Shown here piece after piece: positions 7,842 to 15,501 of a stretch of 64,000 bases of DNA; position 1 is the stretch's first letter, and each line of letters opens with the position of its first letter. The translations under genes and the position numbers were made by a program. The stretch covers positions 620,001 to 684,000 of the forward strand of contig NZ_JHVC01000001.1 of assembly GCF_000619945.1 (NCBI RefSeq). Direction: 5' to 3'. This stretch comes from Clostridium lundense DSM 17049. GTDB taxonomy: Bacteria; Bacillota; Clostridia; Clostridiales; Clostridiaceae. Below the pieces are notes generated by a model that saw only the letters and a program-made list of their open reading frames with translations, was not told the origin of the DNA and searched no databases.

Positions 7842-7905
7842 GGAAATTGTAGCAAAAGTAGAAATATAATTAGCTAAAGAGTACTCTATGAATGAAAAAA
7901 CTAGT

Positions 7906-7942
7906 AAAGTAAGGGAGGTTAGTTAACCTCCCTTACTTTTGT
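7906..7942 (+). terminator. Strong terminator ending the recG-rsmD intergenic transcript
   Basis: A 16-base perfect inverted repeat (7906-7921 with 7924-7939) including GGGAGG/CCTCCC, followed by TTTTG. The stem is symmetric and could act on both strands. It separates recG and the structured region from the rsmD promoter. Confidence 0.85.
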
Positions 7943-7962
7943 TATGTAATATTAAAATATCT

Positions 7963-7991
7963 TTGTATAAAATAAATAAATATGCTAAAAT
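7963..7991 (+). promoter_or_regulatory. rsmD-coaD promoter
   Basis: TTGTAT (7963-7968), a 17-base spacer and TAAAAT (7986-7991), 44 bases before the rsmD start and just after a terminator. Confidence 0.6.
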
Positions 7992-8035
7992 ATTATAGAC
8001 ATAAATATAGTTAAAATAGGCAGGGAGGAAATATT

Positions 8036-8593
8036 ATGAGAATTATTGCAGGTCTTGCTAAAGGGAGAAAATTATTATCTCCAGAGGGAATGGGAACAAG
8101 ACCAACTCTAGATAGAGTAAAAGAAAATATTTTTAATATAATACAAAATCATGTTTATGGAACAAAAGCGCTAGATTTATTTGCAGGAACAGGAAGTTTA
8201 GGTTTGGAGGCAGTAAGTAGAGGAGCAAAGGAATGTTATCTTATAGATAAAGGTGAAACTACATTTAAATATTTACAACAAAACGTTATAAATTTAAAGT
8301 TTGAAGATAAATGCAAATGCTTAAACGTGGATTCTTATGAAGCATTAAATTTATTTATTAAAAAAGGAATAGTTTTTGATCTTATTTTTATAGATCCTCC
8401 TTATGTAAGAGAAATGATTCCACCAGCTATGGATGTGATTGATAAGAACGATCTTTTAGTCAAAGAAGGATTGATAGTAACAAAAATAGATTCTTCAGAA
8501 GAAATTTATGAAGGTAGCCAAAGAATTGGTTTAATAGATCATAGAAAGTATGGTAATACTACAATCTGCTTATATAGATACAGGGAGGACTAA
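8036..8593 (+). CDS. rsmD: 16S rRNA (guanine(966)-N2)-methyltransferase
   Basis: Methylates G966 (E. coli numbering) of 16S rRNA in the 30S subunit, using S-adenosylmethionine. The 185-residue product begins MRIIAGLAKGRKLLSP and has TRPTLDRVKENIFNI, the SAM-binding motif DLFAGTGSLGLEA at about 46-58, and the catalytic DPPY at about 120-123. It is the usual length. ATG 8036 follows GGGAGG. coaD starts two bases after the rsmD stop, the standard rsmD-coaD pair, with the coiled-coil gene behind them in one operon. Confidence 0.95.
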   Translation: MRIIAGLAKGRKLLSPEGMGTRPTLDRVKENIFNIIQNHVYGTKALDLFAGTGSLGLEAVSRGAKECYLIDKGETTFKYLQQNVINLKFEDKCKCLNVDSYEALNLFIKKGIVFDLIFIDPPYVREMIPPAMDVIDKNDLLVKEGLIVTKIDSSEEIYEGSQRIGLIDHRKYGNTTICLYRYRED

Positions 8594-8594
8594 A

Positions 8595-9077
8595 ATGAAC
8601 ATAGCAGTTTATCCAGGAAGCTTTGATCCAATTACAAATGGGCACTTAGATATTATAGAAAGAGCATCAAAAACTTTTGATCAGGTTATTGTAGGCATAT
8701 TAGTTAACCCAGATAAAAAAGGATTATTTTCCATAGAAGAAAGGGAAAGGCTTATAGAAAGAGTAATTAAGCATATTCCTAATGCTAGAGTTGAAAGTTT
8801 TAGTGGACTTTTAGTAAATTTTATGAAAGAAAGAGATATAAAGGTTATCATTAAAGGATTAAGGGCAGTATCAGATTTTGAATATGAATTTCAAATGGCT
8901 TTAATGAATAAAAAGTTAAATCCTAATATAGAGACTTTATTTATGATGACAGATGCAAAATATTCATTTTTAAGTTCATCTTCAGTGAAACAAGTAGCCA
9001 TGTTCGGAGGAAGCATAAATGGACTTGTACCTGATGAGATTATAGAGGATGTTATGTATAGAATGCATAATAAATAG
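8595..9077 (+). CDS. coaD: Phosphopantetheine adenylyltransferase
   Basis: Makes dephospho-CoA from 4'-phosphopantetheine and ATP, the penultimate step of coenzyme A synthesis. The start is ATG 8595, after AGGGAGGA, giving 160 residues that begin MNIAVYPGSFDPITNGH. An upstream in-frame ATG at 8550 lies inside rsmD and is unlikely. Visible motifs are the nucleotidyltransferase SFDPITNGH and, near the C-terminus, SFLSSSSVKQVA, the ISSTxVR-like ATP-binding motif. The length agrees with the hexameric bacterial PPAT family. Confidence 0.96.
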   Translation: MNIAVYPGSFDPITNGHLDIIERASKTFDQVIVGILVNPDKKGLFSIEERERLIERVIKHIPNARVESFSGLLVNFMKERDIKVIIKGLRAVSDFEYEFQMALMNKKLNPNIETLFMMTDAKYSFLSSSSVKQVAMFGGSINGLVPDEIIEDVMYRMHNK

Positions 9078-9089
9078 GGGGATACAAAC

Positions 9090-9617
9090 ATGGATGTAAT
9101 TAAATTAATAGAATATTTACAAGAAATAATTGACACATCTTCTAAGGTGCCAATAACAGGTAAGATTATGGTGGATAAAAAAGAAGTTTTAGAGGTAATA
9201 GATAAAATATTAAACTGTTTACCTGCTGAATTTAAAAAAGCGCAATGGGTCTTTGAAGAAAAGGAAAGAATATTAAGTGAAGCTATAAGAGAAGCTGAAA
9301 CACTAAAAAAGGAAAATGTAGAATTATTAAAAAGGCAAATTGAAAATCATGATATTACTAAAGAAGCAAAAAATAGAGCCGAAGAGATAATTTCTTCAGC
9401 TCAAAGAGATGCTAAAGTTATGAGATTAGGCGCTAGGGATTATGCGGATGAAGTTTTGTCTCAGCTTGAAAAAGAAGTAAATGAACATAGTGAAAAAATG
9501 TTAGACGTTGTTAAAGGTGAAATGGAAAAATTCTTAGTGTCCATAAACTCTGAGGTTAATTCTACTTCAAACATAATTAGAGAAAATATAAAAGAATTAA
9601 GAAATATGAAAAAATAA
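9090..9617 (+). CDS. Coiled-coil protein of unknown function linked to coaD
   Basis: A 175-residue, highly charged protein without membrane segments. Residues about 65-165 are predicted by eye to form a long coiled coil (EEKERILSEAIREAETLKKE, then repeated E/K/A heptads), resembling the b subunit of ATP synthase or DivIVA-like proteins, with which it is sometimes confused in annotations. In Clostridia a gene of this type commonly follows rsmD-coaD. It starts 12 bases after coaD with a GGGGG site and ends one base before the convergent ylbJ stop. Function is unknown; a scaffold role is inference. Confidence 0.8.
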   Translation: MDVIKLIEYLQEIIDTSSKVPITGKIMVDKKEVLEVIDKILNCLPAEFKKAQWVFEEKERILSEAIREAETLKKENVELLKRQIENHDITKEAKNRAEEIISSAQRDAKVMRLGARDYADEVLSQLEKEVNEHSEKMLDVVKGEMEKFLVSINSEVNSTSNIIRENIKELRNMKK

Positions 9618-9618
9618 T

Positions 9619-10773
9619 TTATAATATATGTTTTTTTAGATTATAAACTATAATTGGCAGTATAAATAAAATAAATATAGCTATTATGAATATGAAATTA
9701 ATGTTATAATTTATTGAAATATTAGAGGCAAAAGTTCCTATAACGGAGTTGTTATATAGCAATAAGTACAATATATATGAGACTATGGAACATATCAGTC
9801 CTTGTAATACTTTGTTTTTTCCATATGTAATCAATGAAAAATTGTGCTTGCTCATAAAAGAATTACATTGCCATATTATACAAAGCCCACTAAAACCTAA
9901 TAAAAATCCAATTGTTAATAATTTTACTTCAAAATTTACATTGGAAGAAGAAATGATATTACATCCATTAGTCATTTCTATAAACCCAAGGATAAAACCT
10001 TCAGATAAGGTCTTGGGTATTTTTAATATATTTAAAATAGCATAAAAAGCAGAACTATGTTTTATTATGTTATTTAATACAGAAAATAATACTATGAAAC
10101 CTCCAACAGATAAGGCAGTTTTTATTCCATTTTCAATAGAATCTTTTAAGATATTACCTAAATTTATATTTTGTGTAACTAAAGTACTTTTCTTATTATT
10201 AAATTTTATTTTTGTATTTCCTCTAGGCAAAATAAAGCCCATGATTATGCAGGATATATAACTAGCTAAAAGAAGTATATATCCTATTTTTGTATTACCA
10301 AGCATTGAGGTACCTACTGAACCTATAATAAATAGAGGACTTGGATTTGATGCAATATTTAAAAGTCTTTTACAGGTTTCATAGTCTATTACTCCTTTTT
10401 CATATAGATCGCAGCTGTATTTGGCACCTAAAGGATATCCACATAAAATACTTACAACTAAAGCAAAGGAACAATTTAGAGGCAATCCTAGAGGATAACA
10501 TAATATTTTTCCCAAAGCTTTAGAATAAATATATACTCCATTACAATATAAAATTATATTGCATACAATTAAAAATGGGAAAAGAGATGGGAAAACTTTA
10601 TAAAAAAATAAGGAAGCTCCAGATATACAGCCTTTTATACATACCATTGGATTCAATACAAAGCTTATTATTATTAAGGAGCAAACTATAGTAATAATCA
10701 AAGATTTGTCTTTAAGTAGTATTAATAATAAAATAAAAGTAGCAATTATCAAAATGTATAATAGTGTTTTCAA
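9619..10773 (-). CDS. ylbJ: Sporulation integral membrane protein YlbJ
   Basis: A 384-residue multi-pass membrane protein with about eight to ten hydrophobic segments. It resembles nucleoside-recognition ('Gate') domain transporters; conserved-looking segments include FPSLFPFLIVCNI, CGYPLGAKYSCDLYEKG and ASNPSPLFIIGSVG. In B. subtilis YlbJ is a mother-cell sporulation protein needed for a resistant spore. The start is TTG 10773 with a GAAGAGG site five bases upstream. That site lies in one arm of an inverted repeat. It follows tmcAL, 61 bases downstream on the same strand. The stop is one base from the convergent coiled-coil gene, with no terminator between. Confidence 0.9.
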   Translation of the reverse strand: MKTLLYILIIATFILLLILLKDKSLIITIVCSLIIISFVLNPMVCIKGCISGASLFFYKVFPSLFPFLIVCNIILYCNGVYIYSKALGKILCYPLGLPLNCSFALVVSILCGYPLGAKYSCDLYEKGVIDYETCKRLLNIASNPSPLFIIGSVGTSMLGNTKIGYILLLASYISCIIMGFILPRGNTKIKFNNKKSTLVTQNINLGNILKDSIENGIKTALSVGGFIVLFSVLNNIIKHSSAFYAILNILKIPKTLSEGFILGFIEMTNGCNIISSSNVNFEVKLLTIGFLLGFSGLCIIWQCNSFMSKHNFSLITYGKNKVLQGLICSIVSYILYLLLYNNSVIGTFASNISINYNINFIFIIAIFILFILPIIVYNLKKHIL

Positions 10774-10779
10774 GATAAC

Positions 10780-10821
10780 CTCTTCAAATAAACATACTTT
10801 AATATATATATATTTGAAGAG
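10780..10821 (-). promoter_or_regulatory. Inverted repeat covering the ylbJ ribosome site
   Basis: CTCTTCAAATA (10780-10790) and TATTTGAAGAG (10811-10821) form an 11-base-pair stem with a 20-base loop. On the minus-strand RNA the second arm contains the GAAGAG of the ylbJ ribosome site. No T-tract follows, so it does not look like a terminator. Translational control of ylbJ is inferred. Confidence 0.5.
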
Positions 10822-10834
10822 AGGTATTTTATTA

Positions 10835-12049
10835 CTATAATATAATAGGCCTATTTTTATAATCAGCTAAAGGATCTATAAAATTATTCAATAAATTGTA
10901 GCACTTAGTTCCCCTTATATCAAGAGAAAGAGTTGGATTAATTTCTTTAGGAATTTTAGTATATATAGGGATAGTAGATTTACATTTCATTTCTTTTAAT
11001 ATTTGGCTTCCTTTTTTGTTGAATCCTAAAATTCTAGCATAAGGACATGGAGTTTTTCTTAAATTATAAGTATCTAGAGAATCAAATCCTAAGAAATATT
11101 GACATAGTATTCTACTAATTCTTGTATAGGTATATCGTTTTGTCTTTATATTTTCTATAGTTTCTTCAAAAGAATTGCTTTTTTCTAAGGCTTTATATAT
11201 TCTATTGTGCAATCCTTCAGAGATATCTGGAAGATTTTCTAAAGTGTTTTCTCCAATAAAATACTTATATTTAATATATTGTAATAATTTATCCTCAAAA
11301 ACAAAGGGATAATTAGAGCTTTTTAGCTCTTCTATTATTTGAAATACGCTATTTGGTACATATTTTTTTATTGAATTATAGTTATTGTTCCTTTTTATAT
11401 AGTTTCTTATAGAGGTAGCACTGGAAAATTCTTCCCCAAATTCTACTGAATTATAGTTATTTCCTTCTCTTTTTATTGTAAAGGGAATAATTTTACTATT
11501 TATTTTTAATAAATTTTTGCAGTATTCTATGGCTAAAATATTGTTAGAACATGCCAAAAAATTGTTAAATGACAAACAGGTATTGTCCGTATTTATTAAA
11601 TATTCTTTCAATGCCTGTGATCTAGCTAAAGGATAGGTAAGGCCTTCGTTTAGATGTAATTTTAGTGAAGTTTTGAATTCTTCTGGTTCTTCATAAAGAA
11701 TTTTAGAAATATTCATTATTTCATTAATATCTCCTGATTCACTTCCAAAACAGATATTATTTACTACTCCTATGTTGTTAAGTAGAGTAATAGCTCCGTA
11801 CCCGAAAAATTCGGCAGAAGATAAGCTGTATAACAGTGGTAGCTCTAATACTAAATCTACCCCATTTAATAGAGCCATTTTTGCTTTAGTCCACTTATCA
11901 ATAAAGGACGGAATACCTCTTTGTACAAAATTTCCACTCATTACAGCTATTACTGCATCACAACTTGTAACCTCTTTAGTTTTATTTAAATGATATAAAT
12001 GACCTTTGTGAAAGGGATTATATTCTACTACTATTCCTGATATATTCAA
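10835..12049 (-). CDS. tmcAL: tRNA(Met) cytidine acetate ligase TmcAL (YlbM)
   Basis: Makes N4-acetylcytidine at the wobble position of elongator tRNA(Met) from acetate and ATP. The 404-residue product has the nucleotidyltransferase-like N-terminus MNISGIVVEYNPFHKGHLYH, then MSGNFVQRG, DLVLELP, and FGSESGDI. All are hallmarks of this family. ATG 12049 is preceded by AGGAGG. A strong TTGACA promoter lies upstream and diverges from pta. Use of acetate as substrate makes its position beside pta-ackA thematically interesting, although the link is not known to be functional. Confidence 0.93.
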   Translation of the reverse strand: MNISGIVVEYNPFHKGHLYHLNKTKEVTSCDAVIAVMSGNFVQRGIPSFIDKWTKAKMALLNGVDLVLELPLLYSLSSAEFFGYGAITLLNNIGVVNNICFGSESGDINEIMNISKILYEEPEEFKTSLKLHLNEGLTYPLARSQALKEYLINTDNTCLSFNNFLACSNNILAIEYCKNLLKINSKIIPFTIKREGNNYNSVEFGEEFSSATSIRNYIKRNNNYNSIKKYVPNSVFQIIEELKSSNYPFVFEDKLLQYIKYKYFIGENTLENLPDISEGLHNRIYKALEKSNSFEETIENIKTKRYTYTRISRILCQYFLGFDSLDTYNLRKTPCPYARILGFNKKGSQILKEMKCKSTIPIYTKIPKEINPTLSLDIRGTKCYNLLNNFIDPLADYKNRPIIL

Positions 12050-12177
12050 TGGTAAAACCTCCTAATTTGCCTATTTGCATATAATGGATAATCTTTTTTG
12101 ATTTTATTATGAATATTATATACAATTTTTTGTATTAAACAAACATTGATAATAATTTAACATATTTTTTAAAAAAT

Positions 12178-12206
12178 ACTATACTTTTTTCCGAAATATT
12201 TGTCAA
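12178..12206 (-). promoter_or_regulatory. tmcAL promoter
   Basis: On the minus strand: consensus TTGACA (12206-12201), a 17-base spacer and TATAGT (12183-12178), about 130 bases before the tmcAL start. Confidence 0.7.
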
Positions 12207-12256
12207 TAATATGTATATAATGCTACAACAATTAGAAAAAAAATTTAATAATGGAC

Positions 12257-12286
12257 TTGAAAATGTCATATAAAAAGACTTATATT
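12257..12286 (+). promoter_or_regulatory. pta-ackA promoter
   Basis: TTGAAA (12257-12262), an 18-base spacer and TATATT (12281-12286), 45 bases before pta. The rest of the 281-base gap between tmcAL and pta is AT-rich and shows no gene. Confidence 0.55.
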
Positions 12287-12330
12287 ATATATGTGTGTGA
12301 TTCTAAAAATAACCGAAGGGAGAAATCAAC

Positions 12331-13329
12331 ATGAAATTAATGGAAACAATTTGGAAAAAGGCAAAGGAGAACAAACAAAAGATTGTTCTTGCTGAAGGTG
12401 AAGAAGAAAGAAATATTAAAGCCTGCGAGATGATTATCAAAAACGGACTTGCAAATATAGTTCTTGTAGGAAATGAAGATAAAATTAAGAAAATGGCTTC
12501 AGAACTAGGTGTAAATATAGAAGGAGCAGAAATAGTTGATCCTGAAACTTCAGATAAAACTCCAGGATATGCTAATGCTCTTTATGAATTAAGAAAGAAA
12601 AAAGGAATGACTCCAGAAAAAGCTGCTAAAATTATGTTAGATCCTTTATATTTTGGAACGATGATGGTTAAAATGGATGATGCAGATGGAATGGTTTCTG
12701 GTGCTATACATACTACAGGAGATCTTTTAAGACCTGGTCTTCAAATAGTTAAGAATGCTCCAGGAGTGTCAGTTGTTTCAAGTTTCTTTATTATGTTAGT
12801 TCCTGGATCAAAATATGGAGAAGACGGATTATTATTATTCTCAGATTGTGCAGTAAATCCAAATCCGAATGCAGATCAGTTAGCATCAATTGCTGTAACT
12901 ACAGCAGATACAGCAAAAAATTTATGTAATATGGATGCAAAAGTTGCTATGCTTTCTTTCTCAACTATGGGAAGTGCAAGCCATGAATTAGTAGATAAAG
13001 TAACTACAGCAACAAAATTAGCAAAGGAAATGAGACCAGAGTTAGCTATAGATGGTGAATTACAGTTAGATGCAGCTATAGTTGAAAAGGTGGCTAACTT
13101 AAAGGCTCCAAATAGCCCAGTAGCTGGAAAAGCTAATGTTTTAATATTCCCTGACCTACAAGCTGGAAATATTGGATATAAATTAGTTCAAAGATTTGCT
13201 AATGCAGAAGCAATAGGACCTATAACTCAAGGTTTTGCTAAACCAATAAATGATTTATCAAGAGGATGTAGTGCTGAAGATATTGTAAATGTAGTAGCTG
13301 TTACAGCAGTTCAGGCTCAGTCAATCTAG
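12331..13329 (+). CDS. pta: Phosphate acetyltransferase
   Basis: Interconverts acetyl-CoA and acetyl phosphate, the first step from acetyl-CoA to acetate with ATP gain by AckA. The 332-residue product is the short form without the N-terminal DRTGG extension seen in enteric bacteria. It contains KIVLAEGEEERN near the start, DADGMVSGAIHTTGD, FSDCAVNPNPN and the C-terminal PINDLSRGCS, which are signature segments of the PTA_PTB family. ATG 12331 follows AAGGGAG. ackA follows 48 bases later and shares the transcript. Confidence 0.97.
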   Translation: MKLMETIWKKAKENKQKIVLAEGEEERNIKACEMIIKNGLANIVLVGNEDKIKKMASELGVNIEGAEIVDPETSDKTPGYANALYELRKKKGMTPEKAAKIMLDPLYFGTMMVKMDDADGMVSGAIHTTGDLLRPGLQIVKNAPGVSVVSSFFIMLVPGSKYGEDGLLLFSDCAVNPNPNADQLASIAVTTADTAKNLCNMDAKVAMLSFSTMGSASHELVDKVTTATKLAKEMRPELAIDGELQLDAAIVEKVANLKAPNSPVAGKANVLIFPDLQAGNIGYKLVQRFANAEAIGPITQGFAKPINDLSRGCSAEDIVNVVAVTAVQAQSI

Positions 13330-13377
13330 TTGAAAATTAATTAAAAATATATTTACAATTTGGAAGGAGAATTTAAA

Positions 13378-14574
13378 TTGAAAATACTAGTAATAAATTG
13401 TGGAAGTTCATCATTAAAATATCAGTTAATTGATATGAAAAACGAAAATGCTCTAGCTAAAGGATTAGTTGAAAGAATAGGAATTGAAGGATCTATATTA
13501 ACTCAAAAGGTTAATGGAGAAAAATATATAATAGAACAACCTATGAAGGATCATAAAGATGCTATAAAATTAGTTTTAGATGCTCTTGTAGATAAAGAAC
13601 ATGGTGTTATAAGTGATATGTCAGAAATATCAGCTGTAGGACATAGAGTTGTTCATGGCGGAGAAAAATATGCTAAATCTGTTTTAATAGATGATGAAGT
13701 TATGAAGTCATTAGAAGATTGCATAAAATTAGCTCCACTTCATAACCCACCAAATATAATTGGAATAAATGCATGTAAGTCATTAATGCCAAATACACCA
13801 ATGGTAGCAGTATTTGATACAGCATTCCATCAGACTATTCCTGAATATGCATATATTTACCCAATACCATATGATCTATATAAAAAGCATGGTATAAGAA
13901 AATATGGATTCCACGGTACATCTCATAGATATGTATCACAAGTAGCAGCAGAAATGATGGGAAAAGATATAAAAGATTTAAAAATAATAACATGCCATCT
14001 TGGAAATGGAGCAAGTATATGTGCTGTTGATGGAGGGAAATCTGTAGAAACAAGTATGGGATTCACTCCGCTTGAAGGTATAGCTATGGGTACAAGATCA
14101 GGAAGTATTGACCCTGCTATAATCACATTCTTAATGAAAGAATTAAATTTAAGTATTGATGAAGTAAATAACCTTATAAATAAAAAGTCAGGTGTTTATG
14201 GAATATCAGGATTAAGTAGTGACTTTAGAGATATAGAAATGGCAGCAGAAGAAGGAAAACATAGATCACAACTTGCTTTAGATGTGTTCCATTATAAAGT
14301 AAAGAGATTTATTGGATCATATGCAGCAGTTATGGGTGGAGTAGACTGTGTTGTGTTTACTGCAGGTCTTGGTGAAAATGCTCCATTAAGTAGAAGTGAA
14401 ATTTGTAATGGCTTAGAATTCTTAGGTATAAAAATAGATGAAAAGAAGAACAATGAAGGAAGAGGTTTTGCTAAAGTTATAAGTACTGAAGATTCAAAAG
14501 TTAAAGTATTTGTAATACCAACTGATGAAGAACTTATGATTGCTAGAGATACAAAAATAATTGTAGAAGCTTAA
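13378..14574 (+). CDS. ackA: Acetate kinase
   Basis: Converts acetyl phosphate and ADP to acetate and ATP, the main substrate-level phosphorylation in clostridial fermentation. The start is TTG 13378, seven bases after AAGGAGA, giving 398 residues beginning MKILVINCGSSSLKYQ. A TTG at 13360 would overlap the ribosome site. Motifs are NCGSSSLK (phosphate 1), YGFHGTSHRYVS, THLGNGAS-like CHLGNGASI, and GFTPLEGIAMGTRSG. Length matches the family. It is directly downstream of pta, and no strong terminator is visible before yceD. Confidence 0.97.
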   Translation: MKILVINCGSSSLKYQLIDMKNENALAKGLVERIGIEGSILTQKVNGEKYIIEQPMKDHKDAIKLVLDALVDKEHGVISDMSEISAVGHRVVHGGEKYAKSVLIDDEVMKSLEDCIKLAPLHNPPNIIGINACKSLMPNTPMVAVFDTAFHQTIPEYAYIYPIPYDLYKKHGIRKYGFHGTSHRYVSQVAAEMMGKDIKDLKIITCHLGNGASICAVDGGKSVETSMGFTPLEGIAMGTRSGSIDPAIITFLMKELNLSIDEVNNLINKKSGVYGISGLSSDFRDIEMAAEEGKHRSQLALDVFHYKVKRFIGSYAAVMGGVDCVVFTAGLGENAPLSRSEICNGLEFLGIKIDEKKNNEGRGFAKVISTEDSKVKVFVIPTDEELMIARDTKIIVEA

Positions 14575-14671
14575 ATAAATTTTTCATAAATTAACAAAAA
14601 ATAAATAAACCTTGACTTTTAATCATCATCTTTATATAATAAATTGTGGCTAATACATTGAGGTGAATAAT

Positions 14672-15172
14672 ATGAAAATTGATGTATCTGATTTACTAAA
14701 GAAAAAAATTACAAAAAAAGATGTAAACCTTACTATTTTAGAAAGTGAATTTTTTAATGGTGAGGAGTCCATTAGGTTTGTAGAACCTGTTAAATTGGAA
14801 TGTAAGTTTAGTTTAGTAGGTGATATATTAAACCTTGATGGTACTGCTACTACAAAACTTGAACTAACATGTTCAAGGTGTTTAGAAAAATTTGTTAGAG
14901 ATGTGAAAATAGAAATTCATGAAGAGTTCTCTAACGAAGATGTTAATAAAGATGATGATTGCATCTTTATAGATAGTGATGCTATTGACATCACAGAAAT
15001 TATAGAAAATAATATCATATTGGCGTTGCCAATTAGAAAACTTTGCAGTGAAGATTGTAAAGGCTTGTGCCAAGTTTGCGGCACAAACCTTAATAAGTCT
15101 GCTTGTAATTGTGAAAAACAGGATATAGATCCTAGATTGGCAGGGCTTAAAGATTTCTTTTCATCTAATTAA
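14672..15172 (+). CDS. yceD: DUF177/YceD-family protein
   Basis: A 166-residue member of the YceD (DUF177) family, found next to rpmF in most bacteria. Plant and some bacterial members are linked to 23S rRNA processing or accumulation, but the clostridial role is undefined. The central CSRCLEKF and the C-terminal LCSEDCKGLCQVCGTNLN, followed by DPRLAGLKDF, are family marks and could bind zinc. The start is ATG 14672 after GAGGTG; an upstream GTG at 14663 lies inside the ribosome site. rpmF follows 13 bases later. Confidence 0.9.
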   Translation: MKIDVSDLLKKKITKKDVNLTILESEFFNGEESIRFVEPVKLECKFSLVGDILNLDGTATTKLELTCSRCLEKFVRDVKIEIHEEFSNEDVNKDDDCIFIDSDAIDITEIIENNIILALPIRKLCSEDCKGLCQVCGTNLNKSACNCEKQDIDPRLAGLKDFFSSN

Positions 15173-15185
15173 GGAGGTGTAGACT

Positions 15186-15368
15186 ATGGGAAATCCAGCA
15201 AGAAGATTTTCAAAAGCAAGAAGAGATTCTAGAAGAGCTCAAACTTTTAAACTAAGTGTACCAGGAATAGTTGAATGTCCTCAGTGTCACGAGATGAAAC
15301 TTGCACATAGAGTTTGTAAGAGCTGTGGTTACTATAAGGGTAAAGAAGTTGTTACAACTGAAAAATAA
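15186..15368 (+). CDS. rpmF: 50S ribosomal protein L32
   Basis: Large-subunit ribosomal protein of 60 residues, the usual length. It starts MGNPARRFSKARRDSRRAQ and carries CPQCHEMKLAHRVCKSCGYY, whose two CxxC pairs identify the zinc-binding form. ATG 15186 follows AAGGAGGTG. The yceD-rpmF-plsX order is widespread and ties ribosome supply to lipid synthesis; here a terminator separates rpmF from plsX. Confidence 0.97.
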   Translation: MGNPARRFSKARRDSRRAQTFKLSVPGIVECPQCHEMKLAHRVCKSCGYYKGKEVVTTEK

Positions 15369-15398
15369 AGAAAGTCTTTTGACTTTCTTTATTTTTTT
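15367..15398 (+). terminator. Intrinsic terminator after rpmF
   Basis: Ten-base stem (15367-15376 with 15381-15390), TTTT loop, then a run of seven T. It overlaps the rpmF stop codon. Confidence 0.85.
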
Positions 15399-15429
15399 AC
15401 AAATATTAATTCCAAATCTATTGTATTTA

Positions 15430-15462
15430 GTAAAAGTATGGTATATACTTTTACATTATAAT
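15430..15462 (+). promoter_or_regulatory. plsX promoter with overlapping palindromic operator candidate
   Basis: GTAAAAGTAT (15430-15439), five bases, ATACTTTTAC (15445-15454) is a perfect 10-base inverted repeat ending two bases before a TATAAT -10 (15457-15462). It covers the -35 and spacer positions, the expected place for a repressor. A lipid regulator of the FapR or FabT kind is a reasonable guess, but the sequence does not match an operator I can assign. Confidence 0.55.
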
Positions 15463-15501
15463 AGAGCTTAACTTCTACATTTGAAAGGAAGTGAAGGAAT
15501 A

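Noticed and set aside
8550..8594. Upstream in-frame start for coaD
   Set aside because: It lies inside rsmD without a ribosome site; ATG 8595 gives the canonical N-terminus.
9749..10523. Three plus-strand ORFs opposite ylbJ
   Set aside because: They are shadows of a well-supported membrane protein, lack good ribosome sites and show no family pattern.
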